Below are positions 15,968 through 24,487 of a stretch of DNA of 37,897 bases, piece after piece. The first letter of the stretch is position 1. Each line of letters opens with the position of its first letter. The stretch spans positions 1-37,897 of the forward strand of contig JABDAN010000024.1 in assembly GCA_013289175.1 (NCBI GenBank), in the 5' to 3' direction. The notes beneath the pieces were generated by a model. The model was given only the letters and a program-made list of their open reading frames with translations, was not told the DNA's origin and searched no databases. This DNA comes from Bacteroidota bacterium (GTDB taxonomy: Bacteria > Bacteroidota > Bacteroidia > Chitinophagales > Chitinophagaceae). A program made the translations under genes and the position numbers.

Positions 15968-16861
15968 TCAGTAATTAACAGAAAAATAGCCATTGGTGAT
16001 GTTCAACGACTGAGAATTGTCCAGGGTGGAAGCCACAAAACTGAAAGTTCCCTTCACCGTCTTGGTCGTGGTATTGTTTGAAGTAATGATTAAGGTACCG
16101 TTCGCATTGGATATCATGGGATTGCTCACGTCCGTATAATAAACCGCCCCGTAAACGCCCGTACCGTAATCCAACTGGTAGGTACCGGGTTGGATCGCAC
16201 TGGGAAAAAGCAGATCCAGGTTTTGTTTTCCATCGCTGGAGACACCGGCAATGACCAGTTGTGTACCGGCTGCCTGAGCCTGTACCAGGGCCGCATTGAA
16301 TGAAGCGCTGCCAACCGTGGCTTCCAGGGTATCGAGTGATCCTCCGGTGGGTGGAGTAACGACCGTGACCCCGCTACCGCTGTAAGGTATGTAGTCGAAT
16401 ACCCCTGCAGTAATGGTCTTGGAAGTATTGTCCACGGGATTGACCAGGGTAAAGGAAAAGCTGCCGCTGATCAGGTGATTGATGGTATCTATCGCACTGA
16501 TGATGACGGTTCCTCCGGCGGTGCCGGTATTACTCAAATACCCGGCAGGTGTGGTAGCCAGAATATTGGTATAAAATGCATAGGAGGTGGAACTGGAGCT
16601 CAGGGTATAGGTCCCGACAGCAAAACTGCTGATGTTCATGGAAATCTGATCTCCCGTCCGGCTAAGACCGTTGATGGAAACACCCCCGTTGGAACCAAAA
16701 ACCAGTTGCAGGCTGTCTGCGTTCCATAGTTTTCCATCCAGGGTGGCATAAAAATCACCGGAAGTGGGGACAGTGCCATTCTCCCGGCTAAGCTCCTTAC
16801 TGCAAGCAATCCATGAGAGAAAAACAATTCCAAGAAGCCATCGAAACGTACGGGGTTTCAT
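15968..16861 (-). CDS. Lipoprotein with two DUF6252-like domains
   Basis: A 297-residue lipoprotein, starting at the ATG at 16861: the signal ends SWIAC (Cys20). A GTG at 16894 that overlaps the murI stop would give an overlong leader. The mature chain is almost all beta strand and is an internal duplication. Both halves carry a GTYTL or GTYQLDYG turn, then AFYTN or AVYYTD, then GTVIISA or GTLIITS, and a closing SGSFSF or KGTFSF strand leading to a final strand (GVFDYI or GYFSVNY). This resembles the DUF6252 proteins common in Chitinophagaceae, whose function is unknown. It follows murI by 29 bases and is probably co-transcribed with it. Confidence 0.7.
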   Translation of the reverse strand: MKPRTFRWLLGIVFLSWIACSKELSRENGTVPTSGDFYATLDGKLWNADSLQLVFGSNGGVSINGLSRTGDQISMNISSFAVGTYTLSSSSTSYAFYTNILATTPAGYLSNTGTAGGTVIISAIDTINHLISGSFSFTLVNPVDNTSKTITAGVFDYIPYSGSGVTVVTPPTGGSLDTLEATVGSASFNAALVQAQAAGTQLVIAGVSSDGKQNLDLLFPSAIQPGTYQLDYGTGVYGAVYYTDVSNPMISNANGTLIITSNNTTTKTVKGTFSFVASTLDNSQSLNITNGYFSVNY

Positions 16862-16890
16862 AATCAGGGTTTCATATACAGGCGAAGCCT

Positions 16891-17715
16891 TCACAAAAAT
16901 ACTCTTTCCGATCTAATCGCGCTTTTATAAAAGTAAGAAGAGTGGCGGTCAAAGTCAATATTATCATCCGTGGTATAAAAAGAAAGGTCCGAGTGTTTAC
17001 TGCAACGTCCATCGATCTCCGGGTGGTTTTTGAGGTATTTCAACAGGCTTTCGGCTACGATTTCCCCTTGCGCGACCAGCTGGATATGGGCAGGAAAATA
17101 GGCCCGGAGTTTATCCAGCAGCAAAGGATAATGCGTACATCCGAGCAGTACTGTGTCGATTTGGGCTGACTGGGCCAGTAAGGCATCCACATATTTTTTT
17201 ACAAAATAATCCGCGCCAGCGCCCTGGTGCTCGTTGTTTTCAATCAGCGGAACCCAAAGCGGGCAGGCCTGCTGAAAAACTTTTATCTCCGGGAAAAATT
17301 TTTTTATTTCCAGTACATAGGATTGCGAGAGGATCGTACCCTGGGTAGCCAGAATGCCGACCTGGCCCGTTTTGGAAAGAAGCCCCGCTATTTCGGTCGT
17401 GGGCCGGATTACTCCCAGCACCCGGTTTGGGGTGGCGGAGGCCGCCAGGTCCTGTTGCTGAATGGTGCGCAATGCTTTGGCCGAAGACGTGTTGCAGGCC
17501 AGGATGACCAAAGGGCACCCCTTAGAAAAAAACCACTCGACCGCTTCCCGGGTATACTGGTAAACAGTTTCAAAAGACCGGTTGCCATAGGGAGCCCGCG
17601 CGTTGTCACCGAGATAAATGAAATCGTAACCGGGTAGTTTTTCCACGATCGACTTGAGCACCGTGAGTCCGCCATATCCTGAATCAAAAACTCCAATCGG
17701 TTGAGAAGAGGGCAT
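16891..17715 (-). CDS. murI: Glutamate racemase MurI
   Basis: A 274-residue cytosolic enzyme that interconverts L- and D-glutamate, supplying D-glutamate for peptidoglycan. Both catalytic cysteines are present: Cys74 in LACNTSSA and Cys193 in LGCTHYPL. The N-terminal IGVFDSGYGGLTV and GDNARAPYG motifs are canonical. I chose the ATG at 17715, since the frame two codons longer starts with TTG. It follows the second ompH gene after a 79-base gap that contains a terminator, so it may be partly separate from the bamA operon. This position next to ompH is usual in Bacteroidota. Confidence 0.93.
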   Translation of the reverse strand: MPSSQPIGVFDSGYGGLTVLKSIVEKLPGYDFIYLGDNARAPYGNRSFETVYQYTREAVEWFFSKGCPLVILACNTSSAKALRTIQQQDLAASATPNRVLGVIRPTTEIAGLLSKTGQVGILATQGTILSQSYVLEIKKFFPEIKVFQQACPLWVPLIENNEHQGAGADYFVKKYVDALLAQSAQIDTVLLGCTHYPLLLDKLRAYFPAHIQLVAQGEIVAESLLKYLKNHPEIDGRCSKHSDLSFYTTDDNIDFDRHSSYFYKSAIRSERVFL

Positions 17716-17735
17716 ATTCAAATTTAATCAACTAA

Positions 17736-17775
17736 AATTAAAAAGGCCATCCCGGTTTTTGCGGAATGGCCTTTT
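17736..17775 (-). terminator. Terminator after the second ompH gene
   Basis: A 10-bp stem (aaaaggccat/atggcctttt) with an imperfect inner extension, followed on the minus strand by TTTTTAATTTT. The A-flanked stem could also work in the other direction, but no gene there needs it. Confidence 0.7.
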
Positions 17776-17794
17776 AAAAAATTATGGGAAGGTG

Positions 17795-18307
17795 TTATTT
17801 CAGCGCCAACTTCTTCTTAACGATGGGAAGCAAATCATCGGCCGGTGGTGACACCAGCAGCGCATCTTTGAGGAACACATACGTGTATCCATTTTCTTTG
17901 GCAACCGTGGTAACCACATCGGCTGCTTTTCTTTGAATAGGAGCCATCAAGTCCTGTTGTTTTTGCTGATAAAGCTGGCCAGCCTGTTGCTGGTATCCCT
18001 GCAATTTCAGGTACAGTTCGCCGAGTTGTTTTCTTTTGATTTCAATCTGAGCCTTGGTATACTTAGCGGTATCCTTTGAAGAAAGAAGACTGTCTTTCTC
18101 ATTGAATTCACGTTTCATATCTTCAAAATTCTGATTGAGGGCCTGTTGATAATCCTGCATGGATGAATCAGCTTTTTTATATTCAGGCATTGAGGTGATC
18201 AATTCGCTGAGGCTGATGAAACCAAATTTTGTAGCCTGGGCCTGTAACCGGTTTGCGGTAAGTGTTAGAGTGAATGCTACTAATACAATGGCAACAATTT
18301 TTTTCAT
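17795..18307 (-). CDS. OmpH/Skp-family periplasmic chaperone (second copy)
   Basis: A 170-residue protein with a signal peptide ending NRLQAQ. The mature form starts with a short strand (KFGFISLSELITSMPEYKKAD), continues as long charged coiled-coil helices (about 45-130, Gln- and Lys-rich), and returns to strands (GYTYVFLKDALLVSPP). That is the Skp layout: a trimer core and tentacle-like helices that hold unfolded outer-membrane proteins in the periplasm. It follows another OmpH copy by 51 bases, and both follow bamA, the machine their clients go to. A terminator follows it. Confidence 0.85.
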   Translation of the reverse strand: MKKIVAIVLVAFTLTLTANRLQAQATKFGFISLSELITSMPEYKKADSSMQDYQQALNQNFEDMKREFNEKDSLLSSKDTAKYTKAQIEIKRKQLGELYLKLQGYQQQAGQLYQQKQQDLMAPIQRKAADVVTTVAKENGYTYVFLKDALLVSPPADDLLPIVKKKLALK

Positions 18308-18358
18308 AATTGCTAACTGTTTTCTTTGTTTTTGTGAATGTTGATTTTTATAATTTAT

Positions 18359-18871
18359 TTACTTAACCCCGAGTTCTCTAAGAACATCTTCACTCTTATC
18401 CAGCTTAGGGTCGGCAAAGATAACAGTAATTCCTTCACTTTTATCTAAAATATAGTCATACATGCGGCTGACGGCGATCTTTTGAATGGCGTTATAAACC
18501 TTGTCCTGCACAGGTTTGATCAATTCCTGTCTCTTTTTGAAGAGATCTCCTTCAAAACCAAAGCGTTTCCGCTGAAGGTCCCGAACTTCCTTTTCATGGT
18601 TAAACAACTCATCCTCCCTTTTTTTCTTCAAATCGTCGCTCAGCATTACTTGTTCGCCCTCAAAATCCTTATACATCTTATCCAAAACGGCTTGTTTATC
18701 ATCAATTTCTTTTTGCCATTGGGCACTGATCTGGTCCAGCTGTTTTTGTGCCGACTTATACTCGGGCATCTTATCGAGTATATATTTAGTATCCACCACA
18801 GCATAACGCTGAGCGTCAGCTGCCGCGCAGATCCCCGTCGCGAGTAAGAATACCAGTAGTAGCTGTTTCAT
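18359..18871 (-). CDS. OmpH/Skp-family periplasmic chaperone (first copy)
   Basis: A 170-residue protein with a signal peptide ending CAAADAQ. The sequence RYAVVDTKYILDKMPEYKSAQKQLD is the typical OmpH start. Long Lys/Glu/Asp coiled-coil helices fill about 40-130, and the end is MYDYILDKSEGITVIFADP. It begins 22 bases after the bamA stop, so it is co-transcribed with bamA and the second copy. The two copies have the same length but differ in sequence, especially in the helices, so they may have different clients or form mixed trimers. Confidence 0.88.
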   Translation of the reverse strand: MKQLLLVFLLATGICAAADAQRYAVVDTKYILDKMPEYKSAQKQLDQISAQWQKEIDDKQAVLDKMYKDFEGEQVMLSDDLKKKREDELFNHEKEVRDLQRKRFGFEGDLFKKRQELIKPVQDKVYNAIQKIAVSRMYDYILDKSEGITVIFADPKLDKSEDVLRELGVK

Positions 18872-18893
18872 ATCGAAAAAAATTTAAATCGGT

Positions 18894-21626
18894 CTATTCC
18901 GGCTCTACGCCCAACATAAAGGTAAAGCGGGAACCGTCTCCGAGTTTACCGGTACTGTTAATCCTGTCCAGTCCAATGGCGTAGTCAAACCCGAGCAATC
19001 CGAACATCGGCAGGAAGAAACGCAAACCTACCCCGACGTCCCTGCGCAAACGGAAGGGATTGTAACTCTGATAGTCATACCATCCATTGGCCGCCTCGAA
19101 AAATGCCGCTCCGTAAATGGTGCTGCTCGGATTGGTGACAAAGGGATAACGCATTTCCAGGGTATACTTGTTAAACATGGTAAAAAACTTGGTGGCCGTC
19201 TGTTGCTCTGGATTGATGCGTGGATCTGAGTTCTGATACACCGGATATCCCCGCTGGGAGATAATGTCATATCCGAGCAATCCAAAGTTATTGGTCAGAC
19301 CGGCATCCCCCAGCTGAAATCTTTCAAAGGGAGAGAAATTCAGTTCGCTGTTGTAGCGGCCCATATACCCGAGTTTAATACCTGCATAGAGTACAAACTG
19401 GCGGCTCTTGTCGACACCCATGGGTTTTCCAATGGGGATATACCACTGGCTCGTCAATCGGAACTTGGTGTATTCCGGCAGGGTAAATTCGTCCTGGGAT
19501 TGATTATAGTCGGATTTAAATAAAGAATAAGGCGGCGTCAGCTGGACGCTGATCAGGAAGTTTGAACCGCTGCGCGGATAGATCGGCTGATCCACTGAAT
19601 AGCGTCCCAGTCCCACTTTAAAACTCAGGTTGTTGGAGTACCCATTGCGGAAATCCGGAGAGAACAAAGAATAATTCGTCAGGTCGTAAAGGGTATAATT
19701 CAGAGAATAGGTGAGCGTAAAATAGTCGTCCGGCCATTTCAACTGTTTACCCAGGGCAATGACGACCCCAAAATTTTTCAGTGAATTCGTATCGCTGTAA
19801 GCGTATTTGGCCGTTTGATAATTATAGCCCCCCGTCCGGAAGGCGCTCCGGTAGAGACTCACCGTGAGTGAATTTCTTTTTTTACCTCCCAGCCAGGGTT
19901 CGGTAAAGGAGAGATTATAAGACTGGTAGGCTTTACCGTTGGCCTGTACGCGCAGACTGAGTTTTTGCCCATCCCCCGTCGGCAGTGGATCCCAGGAAGA
20001 TTTCTTCCAGATATTGTTGATGGAAAAATTGTTAAAGGAAATTCCGACCGTGCCGGTAATCCCGATTCCCCCGCCCCATCCGGCAGAAAGTTCCAGCTGA
20101 TCGGAGGATTTCTCTTCCACCGACCAGTTGATGTCCACCGTTCCGTCTTCCTGATTGGGGTTGATGTGTGGTTCTACTTTTTCCTGGTTGAAAAATCCCA
20201 GGTTTACAATTTCGCGGGTGGAGCGGATGATATCTGAGCGGCTGAATTTTTCTCCCGGTATGGTACGCAGTTCCCTTCGGATGACATATTCCTTCGTTTT
20301 TTCGTTCCCGGCAATCGTCACATTTTTAATCGTTGCCTGGGGTCCTTCCACCATCCTGATTTCAAAATCAATGGTATCGTTGTAGACAGCCGTTTCAACC
20401 GGATCGACATGGAAAAACAAGTAACCGTCATCCAGGTAAAGATCACTCACGCCGCCCCCTTCCTGAGATACCTGTCTGCCCAGTTTCTTATTGAGGATAT
20501 CTAAATTATATACATCCCCTTTGTGAATGCCCAGAACCAGGGACAACAGGGTGTCGGGGTATTTTGTATTTCCTTTCCAGGTAACATTTCCGAAATAATA
20601 TTTTTTCCCCTCATCCACCTTGATGGAGATATTGAGTTGTTTTTTGGAATTGTAAAACAGGGTATCGGATACGATCACGGCATCGCGGTAACCCATGGAA
20701 TTGTAATAATCCAGGATCTTTTCTTTGTCGGCCTCGTATTTTTTCTCATTGAATTTTGCCGAACTGAACAGCTTAAACCGGAAATAGGGATCCAAAAATT
20801 GTTTGGTACCTGTATAGGAAAGAAAACCCCAGCTGTCGACATATTGCTTAAAGGTCTCGGGTTTCACTTCTCCGTAAGAGGAAGAATCCTTGGGCGGATA
20901 CAGGGTTAGTTTGGTTACTTCCTTGGTATCGTCCATCTGTTTTTTCAGTTTGTCCGGCGCGATCGCATTGGTACCATAAATCGTAATCTGATTGATACGG
21001 ACCTTGGTTCCTTTGTCGATATCAAAGGTCAGCACTTCGGAATTGGGTGTTTTGGGATCGCGCTTTTCGGTAATGACCACCGACACGCCCTGGTACCCTT
21101 TATCAGCATAGTATTTTTTAATATTTTCCTCGGCAATCTGTTTCATATTCTCCGTGATCACACGACCCTTGATCAAACCCGTTTTGATTTTCAGTTCGTC
21201 GGACTCGGTTTTGCTGGCCCCCTCGAAAATAAAATTGGTCAGCCGGGGTCTTTCCGTTACGTTGATCTCCACAAAAATTTCGTTGCCGACAATTTTTGTA
21301 TAGTAAATGGACACGTTGGAAAAAAGGTTTTGGTTCCACAGTTTGGTAATGGCCTTGCTGAAATTGTCACTGCCGGGAATTGTGATTTTGTCTCCGATGC
21401 TCAGCCCGGAAACCGAGATCAGCAGGGACTCATCGAGGTATTTGGTACCGGTAATTTTGATACCGCCAAGGGTAAATTCTTTCGGAGTTTTCGCATTTTC
21501 GAGCGCCAGCAATTCAGGATCTACAGAAATAGGATGAGTGGTGTCAGTAACCTGCGCCTCAGCAACCGTAATTTTCAATAAGCAGATAGTAAGCAAAAAA
21601 ACACCAGTCAATAAACTTCGTAACAT
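18894..21626 (-). CDS. bamA: Outer-membrane assembly factor BamA
   Basis: A 910-residue Omp85 protein that folds and inserts outer-membrane barrels. A signal peptide (ending AEAQ) is followed by a short linker, five POTRA-like repeats (about 50-500; strands such as GGIKITGTKYLD, FEGASKT, IYGTNAI and VTIAGNEKTKEYV start successive units) and a C-terminal 16-strand barrel (about 510-910). GYDIISQRGYPVY in the barrel corresponds to the conserved RGF/RGY loop-6 motif. The protein ends FTFMLGVEPE. It is larger than E. coli BamA (810), as is usual in this phylum. It is followed by the two Skp-like chaperones 22 bases downstream, and uppS lies upstream. Confidence 0.93.
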   Translation of the reverse strand: MLRSLLTGVFLLTICLLKITVAEAQVTDTTHPISVDPELLALENAKTPKEFTLGGIKITGTKYLDESLLISVSGLSIGDKITIPGSDNFSKAITKLWNQNLFSNVSIYYTKIVGNEIFVEINVTERPRLTNFIFEGASKTESDELKIKTGLIKGRVITENMKQIAEENIKKYYADKGYQGVSVVITEKRDPKTPNSEVLTFDIDKGTKVRINQITIYGTNAIAPDKLKKQMDDTKEVTKLTLYPPKDSSSYGEVKPETFKQYVDSWGFLSYTGTKQFLDPYFRFKLFSSAKFNEKKYEADKEKILDYYNSMGYRDAVIVSDTLFYNSKKQLNISIKVDEGKKYYFGNVTWKGNTKYPDTLLSLVLGIHKGDVYNLDILNKKLGRQVSQEGGGVSDLYLDDGYLFFHVDPVETAVYNDTIDFEIRMVEGPQATIKNVTIAGNEKTKEYVIRRELRTIPGEKFSRSDIIRSTREIVNLGFFNQEKVEPHINPNQEDGTVDINWSVEEKSSDQLELSAGWGGGIGITGTVGISFNNFSINNIWKKSSWDPLPTGDGQKLSLRVQANGKAYQSYNLSFTEPWLGGKKRNSLTVSLYRSAFRTGGYNYQTAKYAYSDTNSLKNFGVVIALGKQLKWPDDYFTLTYSLNYTLYDLTNYSLFSPDFRNGYSNNLSFKVGLGRYSVDQPIYPRSGSNFLISVQLTPPYSLFKSDYNQSQDEFTLPEYTKFRLTSQWYIPIGKPMGVDKSRQFVLYAGIKLGYMGRYNSELNFSPFERFQLGDAGLTNNFGLLGYDIISQRGYPVYQNSDPRINPEQQTATKFFTMFNKYTLEMRYPFVTNPSSTIYGAAFFEAANGWYDYQSYNPFRLRRDVGVGLRFFLPMFGLLGFDYAIGLDRINSTGKLGDGSRFTFMLGVEPE

Positions 21627-21745
21627 CCGGGCGGGTTTTTTAGAGCGGCAAATTAAGGGGATTAATTAAAAGTGTTTGTTAAAATCCAGGCTGGATCAGC
21701 ACTACAGCATATTTATTCTCAAGCAATTCTGAAGGATTTGGGTCC

Positions 21746-22489
21746 TCAGCCCAATTGTTCGCTGGTTTTGCCAAAACGCCGCTCGCGGGTTTGAAAATCC
21801 AGGATGGCCTCATAGAGATTTTCTTTTTGGAAATCGGGCCATAGTACGGGCGTAAAGAATAATTCAGCATAAGCGAGTTGGTATAAAAGAAAATTACTGA
21901 TCCGGTGTTCTCCGCTGGTCCTGATCATCAGTTCAGGGTCTGGAAAATTCCGGGTACAGAGATATTTTTGAAAACATTCCTGGTCTATCGTTTCGGGATC
22001 GAGTTTTCCGGCTTTTACGGCTAGGCCGATCTGCCGGGCTGCCTCTCCCATTTCCCATCGGCTGCTGTAACTCAGGGCCATAATCAGATTCAGTCCGCTG
22101 TTGGAGGCTGTTTCCCGGATGGCGTCCCCGAGTACCGAAATCGTTTTTTCCGGAAGCATTTCGGTCTTCCCGATCACATGCAGGCGGATATTGTTTTTAT
22201 GCAGGGTGGGTACCTCTTTTTGGATGGTATCCACCAGTAGTTCCATCAAACCACTGACTTCATCCGGGGGCCTCTCCCAGTTTTCCGTAGAAAAAGCATA
22301 GAGGGTTAAATACTCCACCCCCAGTTCAGCACAGGCTTCCGTCACATTGCGTACGCTTTGAACGCCGTGATAGTGTCCAAAAAGTCTGTCCTGGCCCTGT
22401 CCCTTGGCCCACCTTCCATTTCCATCCATGATGATGGCAATGTGTTTGGGAAGACGTGCGGGGTTTATCTGTTCTTTCAAAGGCTCCAT
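21746..22489 (-). CDS. uppS: Isoprenyl transferase (undecaprenyl diphosphate synthase)
   Basis: A 247-residue cytosolic cis-prenyltransferase that lengthens farnesyl diphosphate to the C55 lipid carrier of peptidoglycan and O-antigen synthesis. The pyrophosphate-binding motif HIAIIMDGNGRWA has the catalytic Asp22. Other signatures are TLYAFSTENW, the LMIRTSGEHRISNFLLYQ stretch and AELFFTPVLWPDF. The start is the ATG at 22489. An upstream TTG would add 17 residues that do not belong to the family. A terminator lies upstream (22577-22617), so uppS may start its own transcript: TCACTTTG at 22562-22555 is one base off the -7 consensus. bamA follows after 119 bases. Confidence 0.93.
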   Translation of the reverse strand: MEPLKEQINPARLPKHIAIIMDGNGRWAKGQGQDRLFGHYHGVQSVRNVTEACAELGVEYLTLYAFSTENWERPPDEVSGLMELLVDTIQKEVPTLHKNNIRLHVIGKTEMLPEKTISVLGDAIRETASNSGLNLIMALSYSSRWEMGEAARQIGLAVKAGKLDPETIDQECFQKYLCTRNFPDPELMIRTSGEHRISNFLLYQLAYAELFFTPVLWPDFQKENLYEAILDFQTRERRFGKTSEQLG

Positions 22490-22576
22490 GCCGGTTTTTG
22501 AAGGGCACGAAGGTATGTGAAAATGGGCAGATGTTACCAAGATGTACCATCAGACAAAGTGATGCAGGTTTTGGAT

Positions 22577-22617
22577 AAAAAACGCTGACGTCCGGGATGG
22601 CCATCCCAGGGACAGCG
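22577..22617 (-). terminator. Terminator after the DUF6089 gene
   Basis: On the minus strand, an outer stem CGCTG/CAGCG encloses a perfect 14-base palindrome (GGGATGGCCATCCC) and is followed at once by TTTTTT. It lies 24 bases after the DUF6089 stop and separates that gene from uppS. Confidence 0.7.
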
Positions 22618-22640
22618 GCTTGAGTTTCAAAGCGGTTAAA

Positions 22641-23495
22641 TCAGTTGGCCGTAGGACAACGATAAGAACTCAGGTTGAAAGAAAAGGTGAGTTCTGCAAA
22701 AATGAAGCTGTCGTTCTGATTGGAATAGCCGCGCTGGCGACCAGCTACCCCGATGGGTGGTGAACCCGTTTCATAGGAACGGTCCTGAAGCAGGGCGGCC
22801 GGTGAAGGCGGGGAGGGCGGAGCCGGCGGGAAATTGCCGATGCCCGCATACGTGGTACTCACATCGTCCAGGTAGTCGGTGGTGGTAAAATTATAGACAA
22901 TTTCAAAGCCGATGTTCATCCGGGGATTGAGGTTGTATTTGTATCCCAGTCCCAGGGGGATGTACATGGCGATATTGCTGTAGGGTTTGCGCCCATCGTA
23001 TCCTACGGTCTGGCCTTCGGTTCCCAGTTCCCGGAGATAATATTTTTGTCCGCCCAGATAGGCGTAGGGGTCAAAGCTGAACATACCGATCCCAAAAGTC
23101 AGATAAGGTGTGGACCGGTGGTTGCCATCACCCGGAATAAACTTCAGGAAATTAAAATCGCCCTGGAAACCCAGCATCCAGACATTGGTATTGAAACTGA
23201 GGTTTCGCCTCAGGTCAAAAGCATTTTGGGTATTGTAAATATCGGAGTATCCCAGTTGGGCAAATTGGCCCTGGATACGCACGGCGATATAGTCGGTGAG
23301 TTGCTTTCTGAAAAACAGCCCGAAAACAGCCTTGGGCGTATTGAAGTGATAATCGGGATTGAGGTCTCCAAAGTATTGAGAAACACCGGCTGCCACACCG
23401 AATTCTCCCTGGTAGACATAACTGTTATCCGGCTGTGCCCCGGACTGCAAACAAAACAAACAAACCACCACTGCTGCCAGAAAAAACTTCTTCAT
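22641..23495 (-). CDS. DUF6089-family outer-membrane protein
   Basis: A 284-residue protein with a signal peptide ending LQSGAQ. Barrel-type amphipathic strands run through the mature part, starting YQGEFGVAAGVSQYFGDLNPD, which is typical of the DUF6089 proteins found in this gene cluster across Bacteroidota. A Pro-rich loop (PPAPPSPPSP, about 223-233) is probably surface-exposed. The last strand is FIFAELTFSFNLSSYRC, with two residual residue groups after it. The function is unknown; the constant position between nadK and uppS suggests a link with envelope assembly. A terminator follows. Confidence 0.8.
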   Translation of the reverse strand: MKKFFLAAVVVCLFCLQSGAQPDNSYVYQGEFGVAAGVSQYFGDLNPDYHFNTPKAVFGLFFRKQLTDYIAVRIQGQFAQLGYSDIYNTQNAFDLRRNLSFNTNVWMLGFQGDFNFLKFIPGDGNHRSTPYLTFGIGMFSFDPYAYLGGQKYYLRELGTEGQTVGYDGRKPYSNIAMYIPLGLGYKYNLNPRMNIGFEIVYNFTTTDYLDDVSTTYAGIGNFPPAPPSPPSPAALLQDRSYETGSPPIGVAGRQRGYSNQNDSFIFAELTFSFNLSSYRCPTAN

Positions 23496-23584
23496 ACCCC
23501 TGAAAATAATTAAAATAATCCAAGTCCATCCGCTAACCGGTCCCTGCCTAACGAACCTTTTGTGTTTTTCTTATTATTGAAATG

Positions 23585-24463
23585 TTAATTCCGCTGATCC
23601 AGCCCCCAGGACAATTTATTGCGCAGGGTCTGGAGAAAATTATTTTCGTTTAGCCTTACCAGGGAGATATCAAATTTCTCCCGGCGAACGGCAAGTTGCA
23701 CATTTTTATCTACAATTTCTTTGCGGGAATCCAGTGCACAAAGAAAATTTTCAGCCCGGCCTTCCACTTCAAAAGAAATAATATTGTCATCGGGCACCAC
23801 AATGGGCCGGGCATTCAGGTTATGGGGTGCCACGGGATTGATCACAAAACTGCCTGATTCTGGAAAGACGATCGGGCCACCACAACTCAGGGAATAACCC
23901 GTGGAACCCGTCGGGGTCGAGACAATCAATCCATCGGCCCAGTAGGTATTCAGAAATTCTCCGTTCAGGTAGGTGTGGATCTTGATCATTGGAGAGGTAT
24001 CGGTCTTGTGGATGGCGAACTCATTGAGTCCATAAGGCACTTCACCAAAAAGGGGCTTGCTGGCATCCAGATGAATCAGGGATCTTTTGTCGGTCACATA
24101 GGTGCGGTTGACCAGGGCCAGCACAGCCGTGAGCAGGTGTTCCTTTCCGATGCTGGCTAAAAAACCCAGTCTTCCGAAATTAATCCCGATGACCGGAATG
24201 TCTTTATCCCGGATAAAGGCAATCGTATCCAGCAGGGTTCCGTCTCCGCCCAGACTGATCAAAAAATCAATGGAATCATCCAGGTCCCCGGAATTTTGAA
24301 AGAACAAGACATCCGGTGGAAAGCGGAATACCTGTCTGATGCGTTCAAAAAATGATAAGTAGATGACCGGTTGTATTCGCCTGCGGTGCAGTTCATCGAG
24401 CAGCTGCTGCACTTCGCCGCGTTCCGACTCTTCGATGATCCGGGAGTATATGGCTACTTTCAT
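23585..24463 (-). CDS. nadK: NAD kinase
   Basis: A 292-residue cytosolic enzyme that phosphorylates NAD to NADP. The GGDGT motif has the catalytic Asp74. Also present are NFGRLGFLA, the NE of LNEFAIHK, and the substrate-binding TPTGSTGYSLSCGGP. The length matches the family. It follows the Omp85-like gene by 24 bases and precedes DUF6089 by 89 bases, in the usual order for this phylum. Confidence 0.95.
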   Translation of the reverse strand: MKVAIYSRIIEESERGEVQQLLDELHRRRIQPVIYLSFFERIRQVFRFPPDVLFFQNSGDLDDSIDFLISLGGDGTLLDTIAFIRDKDIPVIGINFGRLGFLASIGKEHLLTAVLALVNRTYVTDKRSLIHLDASKPLFGEVPYGLNEFAIHKTDTSPMIKIHTYLNGEFLNTYWADGLIVSTPTGSTGYSLSCGGPIVFPESGSFVINPVAPHNLNARPIVVPDDNIISFEVEGRAENFLCALDSRKEIVDKNVQLAVRREKFDISLVRLNENNFLQTLRNKLSWGLDQRN

Positions 24464-24487
24464 GTTGGAAAATTAAAGAACCCTGGG

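Noticed and set aside
17719-17726. Exact -7 match (TAAATTTG on the minus strand) just before murI
   Set aside because: The transcript would start at or inside the murI start codon, leaving no leader. The AT-rich spacer makes a chance match likely.
21684-21696. Short hairpin (atcca/tggat) between uppS and bamA as a terminator
   Set aside because: The stem has only 5 base pairs with mixed content and is followed by just TTTTAA. This is too weak to call.
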